36,736 nt of DNA from CAYLZO01 sp964387775 (GTDB taxonomy: Bacteria > Chloroflexota > Anaerolineae > JAAYZQ01): NCBI GenBank assembly GCA_964387775.1, contig CAYLZO010000019.1, positions 1 through 36,736 of the forward strand. Direction: 5' to 3'. Within the stretch, counting starts at the first letter, position 1. Each line of letters begins with the position of its first letter. This document shows, piece after piece, positions 22,892-30,255 of the stretch. The notes under the pieces are model-generated. The model saw nothing but the letters and a program-made list of their open reading frames with translations, was not told the DNA's origin and did not search any database. The translations under genes were made by a program, and so were the position numbers.

Positions 22892-24904
22892 TTATCGCCC
22901 CAACAGGGCTTTAGCCTGAGCAATCACGTTTTCTGCCGTGATGCCGAACTTTTCGTATAGGATTGCCGCGGGCGCACTGGCGCCAAAGCCATCCATGCCC
23001 ACAACCGCCCCATCCAGACCCACATAGTGCTCCCAACCCAACCGGGTCCCGGCCTCTACCGCCACCCGGGCGCAGACGTCCCGTGGCAAGACGCTATCGC
23101 GATAGTCTGCCGGCTGCCGGTCGAACAACTCCCAACTGGGCAGCGACACCACCCGGGCCTTGATGCCCGCCGCTGCCAGCCGTCTGCCGGCCTCCAGGGC
23201 CACGTGGGTCTCGGAGCCGGTGCCGATCAGGATCACATCCGGCGCGCCGCGATCCGAGTCCCAGAGTACGTACCCGCCGCGTTGCACGCCTTCGGCGGAA
23301 GCGTACTCGGTGCGGTCCAACACCGGCAGATTCTGCCGGGAAAAGATCAGGGCCGTGGGGCCGCTGTGATTCAGCAGGGCGGCCCGCCAGGCCTCCACCG
23401 ACTCGGTGGCGTCGGCCGGCCGCAGGACGGTCAGGTTGGGCACGGCGCGCAGGTTCATCAGGTGCTCAATGGGCTGGTGCGTGGGACCGTCCTCGCCCAT
23501 GCCGATGCTGTCGTGGGTAAAGACGTAGACGACGCGCAGGCCCATCAAGGCCGCCAGACGCATCGGCGGCCGCATATAGTCGGAAAAGGTCAAGAAGGTC
23601 GCCGCGTAGGGGATGACGCCCCCGTGCAGCGCCATGCCGCCGACGATGGAACCCATGGCGTGTTCGCGCACGCCAAAGTGCATGTTGTGACCGCAGTACT
23701 CGTGCCAGCCGAAATCGCCGTACCCGGCCAGCGCCGTCTTGGTGCTGGGCGCCAGGTCCGCCGAGCCGCCGGTCAGGGCGTGGACGCGCTGTACCAGCGC
23801 GTTGAGCACCTTGCCCGAGGCATTGCGGGTCGCCACCGGTGCCGTACCGGGCGGAAAGAGGTCGGCCAGCCCTGCGTCCCAGCCTGGCAGCAGCTCGCCG
23901 CGCAGTTCGGCCTGCAAGCGTTCCGCCAGGTCGGGATACGCCTTGGCATAACGCGCCAGGTGCTCCTGCCAGGTTCGCTCCGCTGCCCGCCCGCGGTCCA
24001 CCGCCTGCCGCATGTGGTGGCGCACGTCGTCGGGCACGTAGAAGGCCGGTTCCTGCGGCCAACCCAACGTCTCCTTGGCGGCGCGCACCCCCTCTTCGCC
24101 CAGCGGCTCGCCGTGCACCCTGGCCGTGTCCTGCGCCGGAGCGCCGTAGCCGATGATGGTCTTGCAGATGATGAGCGACGGGCGCTCCGTGTCGGCCTGG
24201 GCCTGGCGGATGGCTGTCTCGATGGCGGCGACGTCGTTGCCGTCGATGGGGCCGAGCACCTGCCAGCCATAGGCCGCAAAGCGCTGGGCCACGTTCTCGC
24301 CAAAGGCAATGTCGGTCCGGCCTTCGATCTGGATGTCGTTGTCGTCGTAGAGATAGATCAGCTTGCCCAGTCCGAGGGTGCCGGCCAGGCTGGCTGCCTC
24401 GCTGGTCACGCCCTCCTGCATGTCCCCGTCGGAGACGATGGCGTAGGTGTAGTGATCGACGATCTCGTGCCCCGGCCGGTTATAGTGCTCGGCCAGCCAG
24501 CGCTCGGCGATGGCCATGCCGACACCGTGGGCAAAGCCCTGGCCCAGCGGCCCGGTGGTCACCTCCACCCCTGGCGTCTCGCCATACTCGGGGTGGCCGG
24601 GCGTCCTGCTGCCCCACTGGCGAAAATTCTGCAACTCCTTCAGCGACAGGTCGTAGCCAGTCAGGTGCAGCAAAGCGTAGAGCAGCATCGAGGCGTGCCC
24701 TGGCGACAGGATGAAGCGGTCACGGTCGGGCCACCCGTGATTCGTCGGGTTGTGCTTGAGGAAGCGATCCCACAGCGTGTAGGCTATGGTCGCCGCGCCC
24801 ATCGGTGTCCCTGGATGCCCGGATCCGGCACTTTGTACGGCGTCCGCGGCCAGGAAGCGGATGGTGTTGATGCTTTTCTGGTCGAGCGTTCTCTGTTCTG
24901 TCAT
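22892..24904 (-). CDS. tkt: Transketolase
   Basis: A 670-residue complete transketolase. The N-terminal domain has INTIRFLAADAVQSAGSGHPG, GHASMLLYALLHLTGYD, GPLGQGFAHGVGMAIAE and the thiamine diphosphate motif VSDGDMQEGVTSEAASLAG...YDDNDIQIEG. The central domain has NMHFGVREHAMGSIVGGMALHGG (catalytic Glu) and FVFTHDSIGMGEDGPTHQPIEHL-type sequence; the C-terminal domain closes normally. It transfers two-carbon units in the non-oxidative pentose phosphate pathway. ATG 24904 is preceded by AGGAGG six bases away. A 172-base gap separates it from the NnrE gene, and a start of transcription there is possible though no clear promoter is seen. Confidence 0.97.
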   Translation of the reverse strand: MTEQRTLDQKSINTIRFLAADAVQSAGSGHPGTPMGAATIAYTLWDRFLKHNPTNHGWPDRDRFILSPGHASMLLYALLHLTGYDLSLKELQNFRQWGSRTPGHPEYGETPGVEVTTGPLGQGFAHGVGMAIAERWLAEHYNRPGHEIVDHYTYAIVSDGDMQEGVTSEAASLAGTLGLGKLIYLYDDNDIQIEGRTDIAFGENVAQRFAAYGWQVLGPIDGNDVAAIETAIRQAQADTERPSLIICKTIIGYGAPAQDTARVHGEPLGEEGVRAAKETLGWPQEPAFYVPDDVRHHMRQAVDRGRAAERTWQEHLARYAKAYPDLAERLQAELRGELLPGWDAGLADLFPPGTAPVATRNASGKVLNALVQRVHALTGGSADLAPSTKTALAGYGDFGWHEYCGHNMHFGVREHAMGSIVGGMALHGGVIPYAATFLTFSDYMRPPMRLAALMGLRVVYVFTHDSIGMGEDGPTHQPIEHLMNLRAVPNLTVLRPADATESVEAWRAALLNHSGPTALIFSRQNLPVLDRTEYASAEGVQRGGYVLWDSDRGAPDVILIGTGSETHVALEAGRRLAAAGIKARVVSLPSWELFDRQPADYRDSVLPRDVCARVAVEAGTRLGWEHYVGLDGAVVGMDGFGASAPAAILYEKFGITAENVIAQAKALLGR

Positions 24905-25076
24905 TCGGTACCTCCTGGATGATTTCAGCAACCCTTCCGGCGCGTGGCACGTGCTGCGTGCTGGCACTAGAACGCGCTGCATACGCAATTCAAAGCCCTG
25001 CCCCTGCTTTCGTCCGGCTGATGAGGGCGCCTTCAAAGCGACTGCTACCACATTGACGTGTCCGGCAGAAGTTTTC

Positions 25077-25835
25077 TTACTTGTGCGGTTTCGATTCGGC
25101 CTGTCTCTGCAAAGGCATCCAGTATCGACCTTGGAAGAATGGCTCGAACGACAGCCCAAACGGCTCATACACTTCGGGCGGGATGCCAATGTCGGCGAGG
25201 TAGATCTCGCCCGAGATCGCTGCCAGCCCGGTCTTGGGCAGGGCCAACGTCAGCGTACGGTCAGGATGCACCACCGCCCCCGGTGTGTCGCCGGTCGTGG
25301 CGTCCAGGCCCGATGGGACGTCCAGGGCAAGCACCTGTCTGGCGTGTTCGTTGGACAACTCAATGAGCTCCGCCGCCCGGCCCCGGGGTGCCCCGCGCAG
25401 GCTGTAACCGATGAGGGCATCGACGACGACTTCCGCCCGGCGGATGGCCTCTTCGGCCCCGGACGGGTCCACCGGGCGCAAACCGGCTGCCTGCAAGATG
25501 CGAAGCTGGTTGGCCGCCGCATCGCCGAGTGCCGAGGCCTCGCGGTCCAGGACCAGGTGCACCTCGTATCCCCGGTTGTGCAGGTGCCGCGCAGCACACA
25601 ATCCGCCGCCTCCGTTGCCCCCTGCCCCGGCCAGGACGGTGACCTCGCCGCGCGTGCCGGCCAGCATCTCCACGACGTTCTCAGCCAGGTTCCGGCCGGC
25701 ATTCTCCATCATCTGCAGGATGCCCAGGCCAAAGTCTTTTACCGCTATCCGGTCCACCTCGCGCATCTGCTCGGCGGTCACCGCCGGGATGGGTACACCG
25801 TCTTCGGTCCAAAAAAGGTGACTCACACCTGCCAT
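25077..25835 (-). CDS. nnrE: NAD(P)H-hydrate epimerase (YjeF N-terminal domain)
   Basis: A 252-residue YjeF_N protein that epimerises damaged R-NAD(P)HX so it can be repaired. It shows MREVDRIAVKDFG, ILQMMENAGRNLAENVV, the glycine-rich VTVLAGAGGNGGGGLCAARHL, DALIGYSLRGAPRG and LALDVPSGLDATTGDTPG, the usual signature set with the catalytic Asp. The dehydratase domain (NnrD) that is often fused is absent. The start ATG 25835 has GGAGAG upstream and lies one base after the stop of a 24-codon frame. Repairing NADPHX fits an operon full of NADPH-producing enzymes. Confidence 0.92.
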   Translation of the reverse strand: MAGVSHLFWTEDGVPIPAVTAEQMREVDRIAVKDFGLGILQMMENAGRNLAENVVEMLAGTRGEVTVLAGAGGNGGGGLCAARHLHNRGYEVHLVLDREASALGDAAANQLRILQAAGLRPVDPSGAEEAIRRAEVVVDALIGYSLRGAPRGRAAELIELSNEHARQVLALDVPSGLDATTGDTPGAVVHPDRTLTLALPKTGLAAISGEIYLADIGIPPEVYEPFGLSFEPFFQGRYWMPLQRQAESKPHK

Positions 25836-25836
25836 G

Positions 25837-25911
25837 TCATCTCTCCAACAGGGATAGGAAAATCTGGAACATCTCGGTGACGCGGCGCCGGTAGTCCAGT
25901 AGTTCAAGCAT
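25837..25911 (-). CDS. 24-codon small open frame, possible gene stub or leader
   Basis: ATG 25911 to TGA 25837 encodes 24 residues beginning MLELLDYRRRVTEMF. It starts three bases after the haloacid dehalogenase stop, has a GGGAGA Shine-Dalgarno-like stretch upstream, and ends one base before the NnrE ATG. The LLDYRRRV segment resembles the start of a second class of DUF1684 proteins, so it may be a 5' stub of a deleted gene. It could also be a true small coupling peptide. The family resemblance is weak. Confidence 0.4.
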   Translation of the reverse strand: MLELLDYRRRVTEMFQIFLSLLER

Positions 25912-25914
25912 GGG

Positions 25915-26580
25915 TTATTCTCCCAGGATCTGGTCAACGACCTCGCGGAGGTCGCGGCCTACGATATCGGGCCGCTCGCTCAGCGGACTGAGCACCATGC
26001 CCGGCCGGGCCACAAAGGCAGCCGCCCACCCGGCACGCAAGGCGCCGGCAACGTCCCAGTCGTGCGCCGCGACGAGCCGCAGGTCACTTGCCTCGACACC
26101 GAGTGCCCGGGCCGCCATGCGGTACGTCTCGGGGGCCGGCTTGAACTGCTGCACAGCCTCCACAGACAACACCCGATCAAAGTAGTCGATCAACCCGGCG
26201 TGGGTCAACTGCGCCTCGGCGACGACCGCCGTCGAGTTGGTGAGCGTGGCAAGCCTGAAGCCCGCGTCCCGCAGCCGCGCCAAGCTCTCGGGGACTTCCG
26301 CATGGGGTGGGAGCGTGAGTATGCCGCCGAGGATCGCGGATCGCTCAGCGGCAGCCAGAGAGACAGCGTGGCGAGACGCGGTCATCTCCAGCGCCGCCGC
26401 GGCGATAGTGCCAAAGTCGGCGTATCGATCTGTCACGGTAGCCACCAGGGCGGTCTGCAGGACTTGGGCAAACCATTGCTGCCGGATGGACGAGTCGCCA
26501 AAGGCCCGCTCAAAGCACGGGTCGAGCGCGGCGAAGTTGAGCAAGGTCTCATTGACGTCGAACACAAGGGCCTCTGGCAT
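25915..26580 (-). CDS. Haloacid dehalogenase type II
   Basis: A 221-residue L-2-haloacid-dehalogenase-type HAD enzyme. It has FDVNETLLNF (nucleophile Asp), TLTNSTAVVAEAQL, FDRVLSVEAVQQFKPAPETYRMAARALG and the type-II-specific VAAHDWDVAGALRAGW followed by AFVARPG. These enzymes hydrolyse 2-haloacids with inversion, but many homologues have unknown natural substrates. ATG 26580 has an AAGGAGAG Shine-Dalgarno. It follows the FAD oxidoreductase by 74 bases and is followed by a small frame and NnrE, likely in one transcript. Confidence 0.92.
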   Translation of the reverse strand: MPEALVFDVNETLLNFAALDPCFERAFGDSSIRQQWFAQVLQTALVATVTDRYADFGTIAAAALEMTASRHAVSLAAAERSAILGGILTLPPHAEVPESLARLRDAGFRLATLTNSTAVVAEAQLTHAGLIDYFDRVLSVEAVQQFKPAPETYRMAARALGVEASDLRLVAAHDWDVAGALRAGWAAAFVARPGMVLSPLSERPDIVGRDLREVVDQILGE

Positions 26581-26654
26581 TGCACTCTCCTTGGAAGAAA
26601 GCGGGATGCACCCAGACGAACGGGTGCCGCTCCGGGTGCCTCCCGCTCGAAACG

Positions 26655-28067
26655 CTAGTCCTCCATGGCCATGAACAGGTTGTTCAATGACTCGGATAGC
26701 GTCGGGTGGGCAAAGACGCCGTCCCGGATGGCCGTGTAGGGCACCCCGCCCATCATGGCCATCTGTAGCACGGCCATCACCTCACCTCCCTCCAAGCCCA
26801 GGATGGCGGCTCCCAGGATCTGGCCGGTGTCGGCATCCACTATGGCCTTCATCAGGCCCCGCGTCTCGTCCGTCTCAAGGGCACGGGCCACCCAGCTCAT
26901 GGGCATCTTGGCCACGCGGTAGTCGAGGCCCTTTGACCGCGCTTCTTTCTCGGTCAAACCGACGCGGCCGAGCTGTGGATCGATGAACACGGTGTAGGGC
27001 ACCAACCGGCCGGAGGTGCTTGCGTCGCCACCTTCCAACAGGTTGGTCCGCAGGATGCGATAATCGTCGTAGGAGATGTGGGTAAAGGCCGGGCCCCCCT
27101 TGACGTCGCCCAGGGCATAGACGCCCGGTACGGCGGTCTGCAACCGGCCGTCGACCGGGATGAAGCCACGGCCATCCACCTCGATTCCTGCGGCGGGCAG
27201 GTTGAGCGAGTCGGTATTCGGCACGCGGCCTGTGGCCGCCAGCAGATGGCTACCGGTCAAGGTGCGTTCGCCGCCAGGCGTGTTCACCACCAACTCGATC
27301 TGGCCATCGCCAGTCTGTTTGACGCGCAGCGGCTGGCTCTCCAGCAGCACCTCCATCCCATCCTGCCGGAGAATCTCGGCAATCTCCTTGGCCACGTCGG
27401 CGTCCTCACGGGTGAGCAACTGCCCGCCTCTCTGCACAATGGTCACCCGGCTGCCAAAGCGGCGGAACATCTGCCCGAACTCCAGTCCGATATAGCCCCC
27501 GCCGATCACCAATAGGTGTTCCGGCACCTCGTCCAGTTCCATGATCGAGGTGGAGTCGAGGGCAGGCACGTGGTCCAGCCCGGGCAGCGACGGCACGCGA
27601 GCCCGGGTCCCCGTGTTGATGATGATGGTCCCGGCCGAAAGCGTGCGCAGACCACCATCGTTCAGCCGGACCCCGATCGTCTTGGGTCCCAGGAACCGGG
27701 CCTCGCCCATGATCAGGTCCAACCCCTCGGTGCGCTCCATGCGCCGCTCGCTGCCGCCGCGGAAACTCTCCACGATATCCCGCTTGCGCTGGCGCACCTT
27801 GGTCATGTCCACCGTCACCGGACCGGTCTGCACACCATAGTCTGCTGCCCGGCGGGCCAGGTAGGCCACCCGCGCGCTGGCGACCATCGTCTTGGTCGGC
27901 GTACAACCCTCGTTGACACAGGTTCCACCGACGTGCTCCCTTTCGACAAGGGCCGTTTTCCAGCCGGCGTTAGCCAGGGCTGTGGACAGCGGCCCTCCCG
28001 CCTGCCCGGCGCCGATGATCACCGCATCATAAGATGCGGCGGCATCATACTGTCGCATATCAGTCAT
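26655..28067 (-). CDS. FAD-dependent disulfide oxidoreductase (mercuric-reductase-like)
   Basis: A 470-residue flavoprotein of the pyridine nucleotide-disulfide family. It shows the FAD motif AVIIGAGQAGGPLSTAL, the redox pair GGTCVNEGCTPTKT (C50/C55), the NAD(P) motif LLVIGGGYIGLEFGQMFRRFG, VYALGDVKGG, and the canonical C-terminal AHPTLSESL (His-Glu base). Unlike the paralogue at 12.7-14.1 kb, the HPTxSE motif is intact, so this is probably a fully active reductase. The substrate is unknown; the annotation as mercuric reductase is family-level only, since no HMA domain or C-terminal Cys pair is present. The start ATG 28067 has GGAGGG nine bases upstream and lies five bases after the DUF427 stop. 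Confidence 0.9.
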   Translation of the reverse strand: MTDMRQYDAAASYDAVIIGAGQAGGPLSTALANAGWKTALVEREHVGGTCVNEGCTPTKTMVASARVAYLARRAADYGVQTGPVTVDMTKVRQRKRDIVESFRGGSERRMERTEGLDLIMGEARFLGPKTIGVRLNDGGLRTLSAGTIIINTGTRARVPSLPGLDHVPALDSTSIMELDEVPEHLLVIGGGYIGLEFGQMFRRFGSRVTIVQRGGQLLTREDADVAKEIAEILRQDGMEVLLESQPLRVKQTGDGQIELVVNTPGGERTLTGSHLLAATGRVPNTDSLNLPAAGIEVDGRGFIPVDGRLQTAVPGVYALGDVKGGPAFTHISYDDYRILRTNLLEGGDASTSGRLVPYTVFIDPQLGRVGLTEKEARSKGLDYRVAKMPMSWVARALETDETRGLMKAIVDADTGQILGAAILGLEGGEVMAVLQMAMMGGVPYTAIRDGVFAHPTLSESLNNLFMAMED

Positions 28068-28072
28068 AGATT

Positions 28073-28354
28073 TCAGCCCTCCACCTTCACGCCACGCCAA
28101 AAGGCGACATGGTCCTTGATCTGGGCCGCGGCGGGTTTGGGCTGCGGATAGTACCATGCCGCGTCGCGGTTCACCTGGCCGTCGACCTGGATGCTATAGT
28201 AGCTGGCCTGTCCCTTCCAGGGGCAGGTGCTCTGGGTAGTGCTTGACCGAAGGTACTCGTGGTTCACCGAGTCGGGCGGAAAGTAGTGGTTTCCTTCCAC
28301 GACGATGGTCTCGTCGCTTTCGGCCAGAACGGCCCCGTTCCAGATTGCTCTCAT
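28073..28354 (-). CDS. DUF427 family protein
   Basis: A 93-residue DUF427 protein: AIWNGAVLAESDETIVVEGNHYFPPDSV, then CPWKGQASYYSI and AWYYPQPKPAAAQIKDHVAFW, the complete one-domain pattern. The fold is a small beta sandwich; its function is unknown, although family members often sit beside oxidoreductases, as here. The start ATG 28354 has GGGAGG close upstream; a longer frame from 28417 lacks family similarity. It is the first gene of the long minus-strand run, five bases before the flavoprotein. Confidence 0.92.
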   Translation of the reverse strand: MRAIWNGAVLAESDETIVVEGNHYFPPDSVNHEYLRSSTTQSTCPWKGQASYYSIQVDGQVNRDAAWYYPQPKPAAAQIKDHVAFWRGVKVEG

Positions 28355-28519
28355 GCTAACCTCCCATGATCCTTGGTGTGAGCCTTCTTTTTCGACTCTG
28401 TAGCCTAGACGCGGCAAGGGCCGATCTTCTTACCTCCGTTTTCTCACATCGGCCAACGGGGGAGTACCACCTTGACTCTCAAGTCCCGTCGTGGTCTATT
28501 TAGACCAGGAGGACGAGGC

Positions 28520-28876
28520 ATGTTCGTGAACCGCCAGCCCGAGTTGGCCTTCTTGAGCTCCATTCTGGAGCGCATGCGCCCCACGGCCGCACAGCTCATC
28601 TTGCTCTATGGCCGCCGGCGTGTGGGAAAAACCGTCCTGTTGCGCCATTGGGCCGAACACGCGGAACGCCCCCACACGTACTGGGCTGCCGAGAAGGAGC
28701 CGGCGGCCCTACAACGGCGCAAATTCTACGCCCGTATCCTCGGCGTCGAACCGGGCCAGGCGCCCACCTTTGATTCCTGGGCCGAGTGCTGGTCCGCCAT
28801 CGTTGCCGTCCTGGCCGACCGCCGGCACATCCTCATCCTGGACGAGTTTACCTACGCCGTCGACTCGGACCCGGCC
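28520..28876 (+). pseudogene. Archaeal-ATPase-like (AAA) gene, 3' truncated
   Basis: ATG 28520, with AGGAGG upstream, starts a protein with FVNRQPELAFLSSIL, the Walker A LLYGRRRVGKTVLLRHW (about residues 30-46), a PHTYWAAEKEP segment and Walker B-like HILILDEFTYAVDSDP. This is the N-terminal 115 or so residues of the stand-alone ATPase family (PF01637, often followed by DUF234), normally 400-480 residues. Right after the Walker B Asp-Glu the sequence changes to an ISAzo13-type transposase in another frame, at about 28870-28880. The ATPase is broken. Its promoter and start look intact, so a short peptide may still be made. Confidence 0.82.
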
Positions 28877-29412
28877 CGCACAGCATCTACGATCTCGAGC
28901 GGAACACGGGCTTCATCACCCTGGGCGCCAGCAAGGACACCAGCGAATTCGCCTGTGATTCTATCCGTAACTGGTGGTATCATCAAGGACGATACGACTA
29001 TCCTCGAGCCACGATCATTTTGATCCTGTGTGACGGCGGAGGAAGCAATAGTTCTCGTCATTACATCTTCAAAGAAGACCTGCAGAAGCTGGCCGATGAA
29101 ATCGGTGTGGCTATCCGGATTGCTCATTACCCACCTTACTGCTCCAAATACAATCCTAACCCGGTCAGAGCCGGAACCAAAAGGGCCAATGCCGCCCCAA
29201 AATCCTTGCTCAATGTACCAGGATTTCGTTGGTTAGGCCCTATCGAGCACCGCCTGTTCCCTCACGTGACCAGAGCTTGCCAAGGTGTCATCTTCAAGAG
29301 CATCGAGATCGTCAAAGAACTGATGGAAAAGACGAGTACTTCAAAAGGTCTACAAGTCACTGTTCAGATCCTGGATCGAGTGTATGAAATTGGGCTCTCG
29401 CTGCGGTCCTAG
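28877..29412 (+). pseudogene. ISAzo13-family transposase fragment with internal insertion
   Basis: The frame reads SIYDLERNTGFITLG, then EFACDSIRNWW, the DDE-type LILCDGGGSNSSRH, HYPPYCSKYNP and, after an insertion, IEHRLFPHVTRACQGVIF and TSTSKGLQVTV. This is the C-terminal catalytic half of an ISAzo13-type transposase; the D and E residues are visible. The N-terminal half is missing and the natural C-terminus is shortened. The reading frame stays open across an extra 28 residues between NP and IEHR. No terminal inverted repeats were found, so it is a dead remnant that has cut the ATPase gene. Confidence 0.85.
29155..29242. repeat. 80-84 bp in-frame insertion inside the transposase fragment
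   Basis: The codons for Y-N-P and I-E-H-R, adjacent in relatives, are separated by 84 bases. The insertion is flanked by CCTA direct repeats (29155-29158, 29239-29242). CCTAACC (29155-29161) and GGTTAGG (29231-29237) form inverted ends, and AAATCCT (29200-29206) pairs with AGGATTT (29220-29226). It may be a tiny palindromic element that inserts in frame, or a local duplication. Confidence 0.55.
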
Positions 29413-29436
29413 GTGCAAAGATGTCGGGCAAAGTCC

Positions 29437-29655
29437 TCAAACATGATCCTCTCTCCTGACCCGTCGAATCCATCTCCGCCCGGGCCGCTCAATGCGCCAA
29501 TACCAGGAATAGCGTCCGGTCTCTCTCCACCAGGCAAGCAATTCCCCCGAGACGACAAAGCCCATTACAACCAACGTCAACACGTCCACCGGCTCCAGGT
29601 GGCCATCTCTCAACCAGAAGAGCAGGCCCGAGGTCAACACAGCCAGAATCCACAC
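29437..29655 (-). CDS. Small predicted membrane protein (uncertain)
   Basis: A 72-residue frame from GTG 29655 with two hydrophobic segments, WILAVLTSGLLFWL and VDVLTLVVMGFVVSGELLAWW, followed by an Arg-rich cytoplasmic-looking tail. The pattern fits a small two-span membrane protein, but there is no convincing Shine-Dalgarno and I do not recognise a family. It lies just after the transposase remnant on the opposite strand. It may be a gene remnant or a chance frame. Confidence 0.3.
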   Translation of the reverse strand: MWILAVLTSGLLFWLRDGHLEPVDVLTLVVMGFVVSGELLAWWRETGRYSWYWRIERPGRRWIRRVRREDHV

Positions 29656-29686
29656 TAGTACATGAGGGCGTAAATCCCTCAGCGGT

Positions 29687-29809
29687 TGTCATTCTGAGGA
29701 GCGCCAGCGACGCCTGTCCTGGCGGTCAGGCCAGGGAAGAATCTCTCTTGCGCAGAGCAAGCGGTTTCACGCAGCATAACTGAGATTCTTCGCTTCGCTC
29801 AGAATGACA
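29687..29809. repeat. Palindromic interspersed repeat (TGTCATTCTGAG type)
   Basis: TGTCATTCTGAG (29687-29698) and CTCAGAATGACA (29798-29809) are exact inverted ends of a 123-base element. Inside, AAGAATCTC (29737-29745) pairs with GAGATTCTT (29782-29790). This is the well-known REP-like family with the core CATTCTGAGCGnAGCGAAGAATCTC seen in many Chloroflexota and other genomes. Confidence 0.85.
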
Positions 29810-29889
29810 GGATCTGGTGAGAGACTTCCGCCGGGCTGTACTAGCAAGAGGCTACGGAGCATCTCCCTTCTCCCTCCGTCAGATTATGC

Positions 29890-29957
29890 GATGGAAAAAA
29901 GTGGTCTTGTTGGCCCCCAAAGCCCCCATTTCGGGCTCAAAACGGCCCTTTTCCATC
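29890..29957. repeat. Inverted repeat GATGGAAAA / TTTTCCATC
   Basis: Nine-base perfect arms (29890-29898, 29949-29957) enclose about 50 bases containing G/C runs that can fold further. No gene is near on either side for 230 bases. The rest of 29810-30161 shows no convincing frame or RNA gene. Confidence 0.45.
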
Positions 29958-30161
29958 GTTCAATGTCCCTTGTCTACCCGGCGGCGACACCCTATGAGAA
30001 CATCTGTGCGAGAGTATAGCGCAGGTTGCGCGGCTTGTCAAAGAGGGGTTTCGAAGGATATATCCGCGAGGCGAGTGCAAACGACCAGGGACAGACTGTA
30101 AGCAAGTTCAAATGTCATGGCCCCAAAATCCACCAGCGGCGATCGCGCCTGCGGCGCGCCG

Positions 30162-30233
30162 TTCTGGGGAGAGGGCTAACGCCCCCTCCCCCTACGCATT
30201 CGCTCAGGACAGGCCAGACCCCTCCCCCCAGAA
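30162..30233. repeat. GC-rich inverted repeat (TTCTGGGGAGAGGG type)
   Basis: TTCTGGGGAGAGGG (30162-30175) and CCCTCCCCCCAGAA (30220-30233) are inverted with 13 of 14 matches. Immediately after come degenerate TCAGAA-like tandem units (about 30233-30272) that run into the last codons of the NACHT gene. It could act as a transcription stop for that gene. Confidence 0.5.
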
Positions 30234-30255
30234 TTCAGGGAACAGAAGTCAGGAA

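Noticed and set aside
23027..24922. 631-codon plus-strand open frame
   Set aside because: It lies fully antisense to transketolase; the minus-strand protein carries all transketolase motifs and the plus-strand translation matches nothing. High GC creates long shadow frames.
29810..30250. DGR template repeat or reverse transcriptase downstream of the NACHT gene
   Set aside because: I looked for a copy of the GGSW...VGLRVV coding sequence and for RT motifs here and found neither.
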